A stretch of DNA of 64,000 nt from Nostoc sp. UHCC 0870 (GCF_022063185.1 NZ_CP091913.1:3535501-3599500), one strand, 5' to 3'; positions 36,674-45,790 are shown, numbered from the stretch's first letter. The notes: a model not told the origin generated them from the letters alone. Translations and numbers: made by a program.

Positions 36674-37636
36674 TCAATTTTGTGGAGGAGTGTTTGGTGA
36701 TGCTTCTGTTGTCGGCATTTGTTGGGGAACAAGTGTCAATCGATTGAAGGCAAAGAAAAGTGACGCGATCGCCCCAAGTAAAGTTACACCAACTAAAGAC
36801 ATGATTAAAATAGACCTGTGGTTTTTTGCTGGTAATATCTCAGCAGTGGATAAGCTCTGGGTTGAGTTACTCGCTACATCTGGTTGTGATGAAACATTGT
36901 CAGCATGATGGAGATGTGATAATAGCCAGAGGAGTGGAGTCGCCGCACCTTTAGCCATGAGACGAGAAACACCTTTTATAGAAACAATAGGTATAGCTGA
37001 ATAGAATATTTGATGCGTGGCTTTCACAGTATCAAGGTAAGTAATCAGTGGTTGCAGGTTTTGCTCAATTTTTAGCTGGGTGGCTGGATTGAGTTCCAGC
37101 AAGTCGCACTTAGTTAAAATTAGTGCAAAAGCATATTTTATATTATACTTGTAGACCACAGAGGCGATCGCGGCTACTTGATTGTAAATGTCCTCAATTG
37201 ACCGTAGATAATCTTGATCCTGTATCAGAGAATTGGCATTAATAAATACACAGCAACCATTAGAAGTAAGTATCATTTCTTGAAATTCAGGATTATTAAT
37301 ATTACAGGACTCCCCAGGAACATCCCACCAGCGAAAATGACACACTGTTTTTACACCCTCTGGACTTTGAGTTTTCAAACTAAAGTTAAAATTAGTGATT
37401 TTTATGGTGGCGGGTGGATATAGATTGGTGCGAGCAACATGGTTTTTAATCTTTTCCAGGTTTGCTTGTACATCGTTATCTTGACAATCGAACCACAACT
37501 GCTGAGAATTGTCTGCGTGATTATCAGGATGTAATTCTGCGTAGCTACCAGCTAGAAAAACTGTTTTGCCTACTCCTCGTTGACCAATACTTAACAGGCT
37601 AAATGTTTCTGGGGTAGTTGTAGGTAATAAGTTCAT
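36674..37636 (-). CDS. Membrane-anchored P-loop GTPase
   Basis: 320 residues from MNLLPTTTPETFSLLSIG; the frame is open 22 codons further upstream without a better start. G1 is GQRGVGKT (about residues 18-25), G3 is WWDVPGE and G4 is LTKCD, so nucleotide specificity is for guanine. The G domain spans about 12-230. A membrane helix near the C-terminus (ILIMSLVGVTLLGAIASLFF) places the domain on the cytoplasmic side. It resembles the stand-alone GTPases (TRAFAC-like) paired with effector or adaptor proteins in conflict systems. The WD40 partner follows directly. Confidence 0.82.
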   Translation of the reverse strand: MNLLPTTTPETFSLLSIGQRGVGKTVFLAGSYAELHPDNHADNSQQLWFDCQDNDVQANLEKIKNHVARTNLYPPATIKITNFNFSLKTQSPEGVKTVCHFRWWDVPGESCNINNPEFQEMILTSNGCCVFINANSLIQDQDYLRSIEDIYNQVAAIASVVYKYNIKYAFALILTKCDLLELNPATQLKIEQNLQPLITYLDTVKATHQIFYSAIPIVSIKGVSRLMAKGAATPLLWLLSHLHHADNVSSQPDVASNSTQSLSTAEILPAKNHRSILIMSLVGVTLLGAIASLFFAFNRLTLVPQQMPTTEASPNTPPQN

Positions 37637-38074
37637 ATCATCACCGTATCTGTAACAGCTCTGTAATTTGTCGTGATGTGGCAATCTTTGCGGTAGCAAC
37701 ATAGCAATACAGGCAGTGACTACAAGTGCCTTCTCCGATAGTCATTACCCAAAAGCTAGATAAAGATAGGATTGCTATAGTGATCCTAAACCATTTGCGA
37801 CCCATAAAAAGGCTGAAAATCTGATAAATACGTAGTTTTAATGTGAAGATAGTAACTAAGAAATAAGTTTTAATTTATACATATAGATGAATAGCTTTGA
37901 ATTATTTGGATAGGCGATCGCCATTTTTTATAAATCAGTCTAAATGTCTGTGTGTGACTTTAACCATAAGTTTACGGGAGTAGTAAGTTTATGGTTTCAA
38001 ATCACTTGGACAAGTTTAGTTGACGTTACCGGGAACGTTCTCACCCCTAATGGGGTGAGCTAATCACATCTCTT
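37637..38074. other. Intergenic region between the sigma factor and GTPase genes
   Basis: About 440 bases, with a perfect CTCACCCC/GGGGTGAG stem-loop with TAAT loop at 38040-38059 just after the sigma-factor stop, a possible terminator. The part nearer the GTPase gene likely holds its promoter. No gene was recognised. Confidence 0.5.
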
Positions 38075-39025
38075 TCAGGAAGAAAGATACTGCTCAATGG
38101 ATGGTTGTTGACGACGTAGAGCAGTCATTGCTTGTTGCTGAATTTGACGAACTCGCTCTCGACTGACATTTAGCTTCTCACCAATCTGAGCTAAACTTCG
38201 TTCTTGATTATCCAACAATCCAAAACGTAAAATTAATACTTCGCGCTGCACGGGTTTGAGTGATGCTAATAAATCACTTAAGTCCTGGCGCAACATTTCT
38301 TGGGTGATCTGGTCATTTGGTGATATACCCTCATCCGCTAGAAGTTCACTCAGTTCTGTATCTTGGTTATCCCCCACTTTTAAATCTAGAGAAATTGTCC
38401 CACTAGCAGCACGCAGATATTCTCGAATTTGGCTAGCTTCTAAGTCCAATTTCTGAGCAATTTCTGCAACAGTAGCACGGCGACCCAGTGATTGAAACAA
38501 TTCTCGCTGTACTTTTTTAATTTGATTTAATTTCTCGTTAACATGAATCGGTAGCCTCACCGTGCGTGATTTTTCAGCGATCGCCCTGGTGATTGCTTGA
38601 CTAATCCACCAGTATGCGTATGTTGATAACTTATAGCCTCGGTTGGGATCAAACTTTTCGATCCCTCTTTGTAAACCTATTGCTCCTTCTTGAACCAAAT
38701 CCAGAAACTCCAGATTGCGACGCTGGTATTTTTTAGCAACCGAAACCACTAGCCGCAGATTGGCTGTGATCATCTTTTGCTTGGCTCGTTGACCAATCTG
38801 AAGTATTTGATTTACTTCAGTTTCGCTTTTATTGACAAGATTCGCTAATTCTGCTACCGTTGGTTCTCGATCCAATTCTTGACTGAGCTGCTGTTTCTGC
38901 TGCTCAATGGCAATCATTTGTTGTACTTGCCTGCCATAAGTTATTTCTTGGTCTGATGTTAATAATGGAAACTGACCAATTTCTTGCAAATATACGCGAA
39001 CCATGTCAGAACTCAGGCTAGACAT
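38075..39025 (-). CDS. Group 2 RNA polymerase sigma factor (SigB/C/D/E type)
   Basis: 316 residues, sigma-70 family without an extended N-terminal region. Region 1.2 starts VRVYLQEIGQFPLLT. Region 2 has NLRLVVSVAKKYQRR, FLDLVQEGAIGLQRGIEKFD and YAYWWISQAITRAI. Region 3 and region 4 with ERVRQIQQQAMTALRR follow. Group 2 sigmas are dispensable in culture and respond to light, nitrogen, carbon or stress; subtype cannot be settled by eye. It is divergent from the DUF4336 gene. Confidence 0.93.
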   Translation of the reverse strand: MSSLSSDMVRVYLQEIGQFPLLTSDQEITYGRQVQQMIAIEQQKQQLSQELDREPTVAELANLVNKSETEVNQILQIGQRAKQKMITANLRLVVSVAKKYQRRNLEFLDLVQEGAIGLQRGIEKFDPNRGYKLSTYAYWWISQAITRAIAEKSRTVRLPIHVNEKLNQIKKVQRELFQSLGRRATVAEIAQKLDLEASQIREYLRAASGTISLDLKVGDNQDTELSELLADEGISPNDQITQEMLRQDLSDLLASLKPVQREVLILRFGLLDNQERSLAQIGEKLNVSRERVRQIQQQAMTALRRQQPSIEQYLSS

Positions 39026-39277
39026 ACAACTTTAATATTTCTCCATAATTAGACGAACTTAAAAGTATAAATCAAATAAACCCATATATTTTCTAAAACC
39101 TGATAATTCAGGTTTAGCAATACACTGGGGAAAACTCCTTGAGGAAATCTTCGGGTAAGACGTGGGGCTACTGTCGCTTCCAGCTTCATGTAATACACAA
39201 GCGTAGACAGGCCGTTTGTTTTCCCAAAGCACATATACTAAGAGTTGGAGTTTTAGGAACTGGGAGGGAGTCGCGGA

Positions 39278-40486
39278 GTGAGTGATGATGAACTTGCAAA
39301 TATCTTAGAACAGATAAATCCAAAAGACTTTACTTGGTCTTTCTGGTTCACTTTGCCACTCTATCCATACAGTAAGCGGCGAACACTGCGTCAAGAAATT
39401 ATTAAAGACACAATCTGGACTTTTGACCAGATGCAGGGCATTTTCTACGTTATCGTCCCCATTCGGATGACGGTTGTCAAACTAGATGAAGGGGGACTTT
39501 TTGTATATGCACCCGTCGCCCCAACTCCCGAATGTATCAGGCTAGTCAATGAACTAGTGGCAGAACACGGAGATGTCAAATATATCATTCTGCCGACTAT
39601 TTCCGGTTTAGAACATAAAGTCTTCGTTGGCCCCTTTGCCAGATGCTTTCCCCATGCACAGGTGTTTGTTGCTCCGAATCAATGGAGTTTTCCCCTAAAT
39701 TTACCCCTGAGTTGGCTAGGTTTACCTCCTAAACGCACTTATATACTGCCAGCAGATAGTAGCCAAACTCCCTTTGCTGACCAGTTCGACTATGCGATAT
39801 TAGATACAATTGACCTTGGCTCTGGTAAATTTGCAGAAGTGGCATTTTTACATAAGCGATCGCATACTCTATTAGTAACAGATTCAATCATTTCTGTCCC
39901 GGAAAATCCCCCAGCAATTATCCAGTTAGATCCATACGCCTTACTATTTCACGCCAAAGATCAAGCCGCAGATATAGTTGTCGATAATCAAGCCAACCGC
40001 CGCAAAGGATGGCATCGCATCACCCTATTTGCTTTGTATTTTCGCCCAAGCGCGTTAGAAGTACCCTCTTGGGGTGGTGTATTACGAGATGCCTTTACAG
40101 CCCCAGAAAAGTCATATAAAGCTTATTTTGGGTTATTTCCCTTTAAGTGGCGGCATGATTGGCAACGTTCATTTGATGCTTTGCAAGGAAATGGACGTTT
40201 ATTTGTCGCACCTATATTACAGACATTGATTCTCAACCGCGCACCGAGAGAAACTATCAACTGGGCTAATAAAGTTGCCAGTTGGGACTTTCGGTGGATT
40301 ATTCCCTGTCATTTTGATGCACCAATCAAAGCCGAACCCCAACAGTTTCGCCAAGCCTTTTCATTTTTAGAAAAACAGCCTGCTGTCAGCCCAGGTTTAC
40401 CAGAGGAAGACTTTAAACTGCTGAGGGAAATTGATGCAGGTCTATATAAAAGCGGTATTGTTCCCCAAGCACAAGAGAAAGTATAG
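39278..40486 (+). CDS. DUF4336 family protein
   Basis: 402 residues from GTG 39278 (SDDELANILEQINPKDFTWSF). Family-like blocks are MQGIFYVIVPIRMTVVKL, VNELVAEHGDVKYIILPT, HKVFVGPFARCFPHAQVFVAP and ILDTIDLGSGKFAEVAFLHK. The pattern suggests a metallo-beta-lactamase-like fold without the classic HxHxDH motif. It is common in cyanobacteria and plants. No catalytic function can be assigned. GTG is chosen because conserved sequence starts within 30 residues of it and no good ATG precedes it. Confidence 0.8.
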   Translation: MSDDELANILEQINPKDFTWSFWFTLPLYPYSKRRTLRQEIIKDTIWTFDQMQGIFYVIVPIRMTVVKLDEGGLFVYAPVAPTPECIRLVNELVAEHGDVKYIILPTISGLEHKVFVGPFARCFPHAQVFVAPNQWSFPLNLPLSWLGLPPKRTYILPADSSQTPFADQFDYAILDTIDLGSGKFAEVAFLHKRSHTLLVTDSIISVPENPPAIIQLDPYALLFHAKDQAADIVVDNQANRRKGWHRITLFALYFRPSALEVPSWGGVLRDAFTAPEKSYKAYFGLFPFKWRHDWQRSFDALQGNGRLFVAPILQTLILNRAPRETINWANKVASWDFRWIIPCHFDAPIKAEPQQFRQAFSFLEKQPAVSPGLPEEDFKLLREIDAGLYKSGIVPQAQEKV

Positions 40487-40535
40487 AGAGTGGGGATTGG
40501 AGACAAGGTAGACAAAGGGGATAAAACTAATTGAT

Positions 40536-40624
40536 TATAGCGGTTCTTGCTTTCGTGAGGTACAAGAACCCCACCCCCAACCCCCTCCCCGCAAGCGAGG
40601 AGGGGGCTATTATATACCTCATGG
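40536..40624. mobile_element. MITE-like element, copy 2 (right end missing)
   Basis: It starts TATAGCGGTTCTTGC and shares ACCCCACCCCCAACCCCC and GAGGGGGCTAT with copies at 27098 and 42872, then departs after ATACCTCATG. The TGA stop of coaE on the opposite strand (40619-40621) lies within its remaining right part. Confidence 0.82.
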
Positions 40625-41233
40625 GGTGTAAGGTGTAGGAGAAGAGACAGCCTTATTTTTGACTAAATCTACTTGTTTTAGTAAATCTGCTAAATTACCG
40701 GAATTATCTAAGACAACATCAGCACGGGAGGCTTTTTCTGCTAGGGATAATTGACTATTTATTCGGGCTTTTGCCTGTTCTGGAGTTAATTGATTACGTT
40801 CAATTAATCTTTGTAATTGCGCTGATTCCGAACAAAACACCACCCAGATTTCTGTCACCAAATTAGTCATCTGAGCTTCAAATAACAAAGGGATGACTAA
40901 TACTATTGTAGACGCAGAAGATTCAGCAATTGCCTTGAGAAAGCGATCGCGCACATAAGGGTGAATAATACTATCTATCCATTGACGTTCTGCGGGATGA
41001 GAAAAAATAATTTCCCCCAACTGGGAACGGTTGAGACTACCATCGGGGAGTAAAATTTCTTGACCGTAACGCTGTGCGATCGCATCTAAAATAGGTGAAC
41101 CGATAGATACTGCATCCCTAGCATAGATATCTGCATCCAAAATCGGTAAATCATATACATTCGCCAAATAATTAGCTACAGTAGTTTTACCTGTAGCAAT
41201 ACCCCCGGTTAAGCCAATAATGCGCTTTGTCAT
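40619..41233 (-). CDS. coaE: Dephospho-CoA kinase CoaE
   Basis: Phosphorylates dephospho-CoA, the last step of coenzyme A synthesis. 204 residues with Walker A GLTGGIATGKTTVANYL at the N-terminus, DADIYARDAV, and LVIPLLFEAQMTNLVTEIWVV. RRLIERNQLTPEQAKARIN-type sequence closes the substrate lid (read here as QLQRLIERNQLTPEQA). The last residues (SSPTPYTP) and stop codon come from a dispersed repeat, so the C-terminus may differ from relatives. Confidence 0.94.
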   Translation of the reverse strand: MTKRIIGLTGGIATGKTTVANYLANVYDLPILDADIYARDAVSIGSPILDAIAQRYGQEILLPDGSLNRSQLGEIIFSHPAERQWIDSIIHPYVRDRFLKAIAESSASTIVLVIPLLFEAQMTNLVTEIWVVFCSESAQLQRLIERNQLTPEQAKARINSQLSLAEKASRADVVLDNSGNLADLLKQVDLVKNKAVSSPTPYTP

Positions 41234-41300
41234 TAGTTATTAGTTATTGACAATTTCTCCCTTCCCTCATCTCCTCTGCGCCTCTGCGTCTCTGCGTGAC

Positions 41301-42851
41301 TTAAAACTTCTCTACCCATTTAATTAAAGCTTGACTTAAACCATCCAATGTATATTCTTCAGCCTCGACATCGACACGTCCTAAAAAAGCATGACAAGTT
41401 TTTGAGGTTTGAGGGCCAATGGAAGCAATACAAACTCCCCTTAAAGCATTAGCAACATTGCTAGTAAACATACTGTCTACCAATTGATAGAAAAATTGTA
41501 CAGTTTTAGAACTAGCAAAGGTAATCACATCTACCTCGCCATTTTTTAACGCAAATTCTGCGGCTGGTGCGATACTACTGGGACAACAAGATTGATAAGC
41601 AGCAACTTCAATTACTTCCGCACCTTTAGCTGTTAGTTCCTTAACTAAAACTTCTCTACCACCGCTTTCCACCCTAGGAAATAAAAGCTTTTTCCCTTGT
41701 AGTGCTTCAGGAAAGTTTTCTACTAAAGAATCAGCAACAAAATTGGGGGGGATAAAATCGGGTTGGAGTCCTTGCTGTTGCAGACTTTGAGCAGTTTTCT
41801 CCCCAACTACAGCAATTTTTACCCCAGCTAAAGCGCGACTATCTTTCCCTTGGACTTTCAACCTATCAAAGAAATAATCTACCCCATTGGTGGAAGTCAG
41901 GATTAACCAGTGAAAATCAGATAAATTATTGATTGCCCTATCTAATGCTACCCAACTAGAAGGAGGGCCGACTTCTAAAGCTGGCATTTCGATGACTTTA
42001 GCACCAAAGGAGGTGAGGCGATCGCTAAATTGACTCGATTGTCCAATAGAACGCGTAACTAAAATAGTTTTACCAGTAAAAGGTAGGTTGTGAGACATAG
42101 CGGTAGTTGAATGCTTTAAAGATATTGTCTCAGGTTGTAGGAAATTACGTAGCCCCACCACTTCCCCAATCACGATGACTGCTGGTGAAAGCGATAAACC
42201 AGCCGTTTGTTCTATAATATTGCCCAGTTGACCAGCCCAAATCTGTTGATTAGGAGTTCCTGCCCATCGGATAATAGCTATGGGTGTTAATTGCGATTTC
42301 CCGTATCTGACTAACTGATGTACAATTTCCCGCAGGTTTTTTCCACCCATCAAGATTACTAGTGTGTCTAACCGTGACAACGCCTCCCAATCTAAAGCTT
42401 CTGGTTCGTGGCCTGTCAACACTGCAAAACAACGACTTAAAACAGCATCTGTTAAGGGAATCCCCGCTAACAAAGGTGCAGCCAACGCTGAAGATATTCC
42501 TGGTATAACTGCAAATTCACATCCCAAAGCCTTTAAAGCTTCAATTTCTGAAGTACACCGTCCGAAAATAAACGGATCACCTGATTTTAGCCTGACGACT
42601 TGTTTACCCGCTTGACAGTGCTTGATGAGTAACTGATTAATTTCACCCTGGGGTGTGCTAGGTTTTCCGCCACGTTTCCCCACATCCAACTTTAAGCAAT
42701 CAGGTGGTACACACTCTAATAATTGTTCATCAACTAGGGCATCGTAGATTAAAACCTCAGCCACGGCCAACAGATGATAAGCTTTTACCGTCAGGTAAGC
42801 CACATCACCTAACCCTGCACCTACAAGATAAACTTTACCTGTCTTATTCAT
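41301..42851 (-). CDS. cobA-hemD: Fused uroporphyrinogen-III C-methyltransferase and uroporphyrinogen-III synthase
   Basis: 516 residues with two enzymes. Residues 1-240 are the SAM-dependent methyltransferase (CobA/SUMT): GKVYLVGAGLGDVAYLTVKA, RLKSGDPFIFGR and GISSALAAPLLAGIPLT. Residues 265-510 are the HemD type synthase: GKTILVTRSIGQSSQFSDRL, ILTSTNGVDYFFDRL, and FASSKTVQFFY. The protein makes uroporphyrinogen III and diverts part of it to precorrin-2 for siroheme and cobalamin. The fusion is known in some cyanobacteria and firmicutes. The start MNKTGKVYLVG is well placed. Confidence 0.93.
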   Translation of the reverse strand: MNKTGKVYLVGAGLGDVAYLTVKAYHLLAVAEVLIYDALVDEQLLECVPPDCLKLDVGKRGGKPSTPQGEINQLLIKHCQAGKQVVRLKSGDPFIFGRCTSEIEALKALGCEFAVIPGISSALAAPLLAGIPLTDAVLSRCFAVLTGHEPEALDWEALSRLDTLVILMGGKNLREIVHQLVRYGKSQLTPIAIIRWAGTPNQQIWAGQLGNIIEQTAGLSLSPAVIVIGEVVGLRNFLQPETISLKHSTTAMSHNLPFTGKTILVTRSIGQSSQFSDRLTSFGAKVIEMPALEVGPPSSWVALDRAINNLSDFHWLILTSTNGVDYFFDRLKVQGKDSRALAGVKIAVVGEKTAQSLQQQGLQPDFIPPNFVADSLVENFPEALQGKKLLFPRVESGGREVLVKELTAKGAEVIEVAAYQSCCPSSIAPAAEFALKNGEVDVITFASSKTVQFFYQLVDSMFTSNVANALRGVCIASIGPQTSKTCHAFLGRVDVEAEEYTLDGLSQALIKWVEKF

Positions 42852-42859
42852 TAGCCATT

Positions 42860-43076
42860 AGACCTCTTGCATATAGCGGTTCTCGCTTTAGTGAGGTAGA
42901 AGAACCCCACCCCCAACCCCCTCCCCGCAGGCAAGGAGGGGGCTATGATATACCTCATGTGATTAGGAAAAGCTATAAATGCTGAAGCTGTCATGTTGAG
43001 CAAAGCGAAACATCTCAAAGATTCTACATTTCATTCAGAATGACACATCTCATTTTCGGACTTTTGCAAGAGGTCT
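42860..43076. mobile_element. MITE-like element (AGACCTCTTGCA ends) interrupted by a second element
   Basis: Left end AGACCTCTTGCA (42860-42871) and right end TGCAAGAGGTCT (43065-43076) are a perfect 12-bp inverted pair. Between them, after the left end, sits the 105-bp element 42872-42977. The rest matches the uninterrupted copy at 32777-32886. TA flanks both outer ends. Confidence 0.88.
42872..42977. mobile_element. MITE-like 105-bp element, copy 3, nested in another element
   Basis: It starts TATAGCGGTTCTCGC and ends GGAAAAGCTATA. It is inserted at a TA between TCTTGCA and AATGC of the surrounding element; the empty site at 32777 reads TCTTGCATAAATGC. The TA is present on both sides of the insert, as expected for a two-base target duplication. 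Confidence 0.88.
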
Positions 43077-43101
43077 ATTAGTTATTAGCCATTAGTTTCA
43101 A

Positions 43102-43569
43102 CTAAGTTGATTTAGCACTCATTTTTTCTAAAACTTGACTAATCTTTGCAGCTTTTTGAGGTTGACGCTGTTTTTGGAATAGTTCTTGAGATTTTCTGAG
43201 ATTAATTGTGGCTTCTTCCTGTTGATTTTGCTGCATCAAAATATTAGCTAAACGTAGATAAGCGTCAGGATTTTTCGGACTACGTTGAATTACTTCTTGG
43301 TATAGTTCTGTCGCTTCTGTCATTTTGGCTTGCGCTTTTAAAACATCACCCAAGAATAAGCGCACGACATCATTAGTAGAGTTGATATTAATCACTTTCC
43401 GAAAAGCTGCTTCTGCACCTGGATAATCTTTTTGTTGAGAAAGATTAACGCCTTGTTGGAATAAATTGGCGGTAATTAAAGTTTTACCAGCAAAATAAAT
43501 CAGTAATAAAATTCCAATAGCAACTACAATAATTGCCAAGATATCATTTATTTGCAAATTATCTAACAT
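43102..43569 (-). CDS. Membrane-anchored TPR protein
   Basis: 155 residues. One N-terminal membrane helix (ILAIIVVAIGILLLIYFAGK, about residues 9-28) is followed by about three tetratricopeptide repeats (NLSQQKDYPGAEAAFRKVI, TELYQEVIQRSPKNPDAYLR, ANILMQQNQQEEATINLRKS). It is probably a scaffold. It starts five bases after the phytyltransferase gene and is likely co-transcribed with it; a role in tocopherol synthesis is only inferred from that position. Confidence 0.82.
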   Translation of the reverse strand: MLDNLQINDILAIIVVAIGILLLIYFAGKTLITANLFQQGVNLSQQKDYPGAEAAFRKVININSTNDVVRLFLGDVLKAQAKMTEATELYQEVIQRSPKNPDAYLRLANILMQQNQQEEATINLRKSQELFQKQRQPQKAAKISQVLEKMSAKST

Positions 43570-43573
43570 AATT

Positions 43574-44530
43574 TTAAGCTAAAAGACAAGCAACGGGGAA
43601 CATTAAGTATTCTAAGAAAAATAGCTTCCAGATGAATTGATAAAATTGAGCGATCGCGCTTTTATCTTGTAAGTCTACGGCTAAACTCCGCACCCACATC
43701 CAACACAATGCAACTAAATGGGTGATGACTAAAAATGCTGGGTTAATTGACTCTACACGCAACACCCCAACTATCACCATACCTAAGTAGCAAATTGTGA
43801 TTACCCACAGAGCCAAATTAAATACAGCCTGTGAGCCTAATTGAATCGTAAAGGTAGTGATATTGTAGAGGCGATCGCCTTCCATATCGGGAATATCTTT
43901 AAAAATAGCGATCGCAAAGGTAAACACCAAAATAAATAATGTTAATACCCATACTGGCAAAGGAATCGAGGGAGTTTTCTGTAGTACCCAATTAAAGTGC
44001 AGGAACAACCCTAAGTTAACAATAGTCCCCCGCACAGAAAAAATGCACAGTGCAGCCCAAAATGGAAATTGTTTTAAACGAATCGGCGGTAAAGAATAAG
44101 CTGTACCAATGGCTAAACTCAAAACCACCATACCAAATAAATAAGGGCCATTGAACCATGCTAAAACCAGGGCTAAAATCCCCATAAGCATCACGATTAT
44201 TTGCCCTTGTTTCTGGGTAAACTCTCCTGAAGCTAAGGGGAGATGAGGCTTATTAATTTTGTCAATCTCAATATCTTCTAGTTGATTTAGCCCCACAATA
44301 TAAACGTTGCCACATAAACAAGCAATCCATGCACCCACAACAGGCATGATTTGAGTTACAGCAAAACCTGTAGAACTAATTGCCACAGCGACTAAGTATA
44401 AACCCAATGCACTTAAACTTGTACCGATAATTGTGTGGGGGCGAGAAAACTTCCAAAAAGCATAAAGCCACTGCAAAGGGGATGGTAATGATTTACGCTG
44501 CGAAGGACTGTTTTGAGAACTCTGAGTCAT
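43574..44530 (-). CDS. hpt: Homogentisate phytyltransferase (UbiA family)
   Basis: Integral-membrane prenyltransferase of 318 residues that joins phytyl diphosphate to homogentisate, committing to tocopherol synthesis. Nine or so membrane helices follow LQWLYAFWKFSRPHTIIGT. The two Asp-rich motifs are NQLEDIEIDKINKPHLPL (about residue 80) and KDIPDMEGDRLYN (about 210). The linked methyltransferase gene upstream completes the tocopherol pathway end. Identification over other UbiA enzymes rests on these motifs plus the neighbour. Confidence 0.92.
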   Translation of the reverse strand: MTQSSQNSPSQRKSLPSPLQWLYAFWKFSRPHTIIGTSLSALGLYLVAVAISSTGFAVTQIMPVVGAWIACLCGNVYIVGLNQLEDIEIDKINKPHLPLASGEFTQKQGQIIVMLMGILALVLAWFNGPYLFGMVVLSLAIGTAYSLPPIRLKQFPFWAALCIFSVRGTIVNLGLFLHFNWVLQKTPSIPLPVWVLTLFILVFTFAIAIFKDIPDMEGDRLYNITTFTIQLGSQAVFNLALWVITICYLGMVIVGVLRVESINPAFLVITHLVALCWMWVRSLAVDLQDKSAIAQFYQFIWKLFFLEYLMFPVACLLA

Positions 44531-44642
44531 GAGTAGCTGGGATAAGTAGATATTCTGGCTAACTATTCATCCATTGTCACAGAATTTGGGGAGCAGAGAG
44601 TAGAGAGAAAGGATACAAGTGGACACAAGGGAGAATTTTTCA

Positions 44643-44698
44643 CCTGTAACCTGTAACCTGTAACCTGTAACCTGTAACCTGTAACCTGTAACCTGTAA
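44643..44698. repeat. Eight CCTGTAA heptamers
   Basis: Eight exact tandem copies of CCTGTAA followed by one CCTGTCA, between the two tocopherol genes and ending eight bases before the methyltransferase stop. Confidence 0.95.
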
Positions 44699-44706
44699 CC
44701 TGTCAC

Positions 44707-45549
44707 CTACTTATTCCCACACAGTAACCCAAACTTAATCAACCCACGCTCATAACCGCGACGCATCAAACCCAGGGATAGCGCACCTTGAATGGTAGTC
44801 CAACCAGCACGCAATAAGCCGAATATTGCTTGGGGAGTAATGGCGGAATCTATCACTATGTTCCAAAATTGGGCAACGGCCTGCGACCAGTCAGCAGTGC
44901 GAATATTGTTTAATGGTAATTGACGTGCGATCGCTTCATACTCAGGTAAAGAAATTACATAGGGCAAACAATACACTTGATAAATATCCTGCAAGTGTTT
45001 TTGTTCATCTGCTGATAGAGGTAATTCATCAGTAGGGCGATGACACCATGTAACCATAATGAATTTACCACCAGGTTTTAACACCCTGTAGCACTCTTGC
45101 ATAAACTTGGTTTTATCTGGCATATGTTCACCACTTTCCAGCGACCACACCAAGTCAAAAGTATTATCATCAAAAGGCATTGCTTGAGCATTTGCCACAA
45201 GAAACTTACTTTTAGCACTCAACCCTTTTTCTTTAGCTCGTTCCGTGGCTCTAGCCGCTTGTACTGGACTCAAAGTAATCCCTGTAGCCTGAGCCTGAAA
45301 CTTTTCTGCTAAGTAGAGAGAACTACCACCTATACCACAGCCTACATCTAAAATGTTTTCTGCTGTCTCTACCCCTGCCCAACTTAGCAGTTCTTCGATT
45401 AAATCTATTTGCGCTTGACGACGGTCTTTTTTTTCAGTCCCATTCACACCGTAATAGCCGTGGTGCATATGTTCGCCCCAAATCTGTTCCCACAGACCAG
45501 AGGACGCATCGTAAAATTCCTGGATTCGCTGGTAAAGTGTTGCACTCAT
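44707..45549 (-). CDS. Gamma-tocopherol C-methyltransferase
   Basis: SAM-dependent methyltransferase of 280 residues that converts gamma- to alpha-tocopherol. Motif I is ILDVGCGIGGSSLYLA (about residues 64-79), then GITLSPVQAARATERA, FDLVWSLESGEHMPDK and GGKFIMVTWCHRP. The start IQEFYDASSGLWEQIWGEHMHHGYYG-type sequence (about residues 9-34) is typical of tocopherol and sterol-like methyltransferases. There is no transit peptide, as expected in cyanobacteria. It is upstream of the phytyltransferase gene in the same direction, with a heptamer array between. Confidence 0.92.
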   Translation of the reverse strand: MSATLYQRIQEFYDASSGLWEQIWGEHMHHGYYGVNGTEKKDRRQAQIDLIEELLSWAGVETAENILDVGCGIGGSSLYLAEKFQAQATGITLSPVQAARATERAKEKGLSAKSKFLVANAQAMPFDDNTFDLVWSLESGEHMPDKTKFMQECYRVLKPGGKFIMVTWCHRPTDELPLSADEQKHLQDIYQVYCLPYVISLPEYEAIARQLPLNNIRTADWSQAVAQFWNIVIDSAITPQAIFGLLRAGWTTIQGALSLGLMRRGYERGLIKFGLLCGNK

Positions 45550-45790
45550 GAAGAAAGCAGTGTTAAGACAAAGTTGAATTTAAAAAAACATATTCGTAGG
45601 CTACCATGTGTGTTTTTAATTAAATAAGAAAGTTTTTCTTTCCTGGGAGGGTTGATGAACTTTACTCTCTCAGGAAACATTTATTGATTAAGTTCCTGTC
45701 TTACTTGATACAGCAGTAAGTACCAGATTACACAATTTTGTAGGGCCGCCTTCCCGTAGGGTATTTTGAATTTTGAATTTTTAATTGTTT

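Noticed and set aside
37637..37702. Upstream start for the GTPase (22 extra codons)
   Set aside because: The extra sequence is not hydrophobic or conserved-looking, and ATG 37636 follows a GGTGAT ribosome-like site; the longer form cannot be fully excluded.
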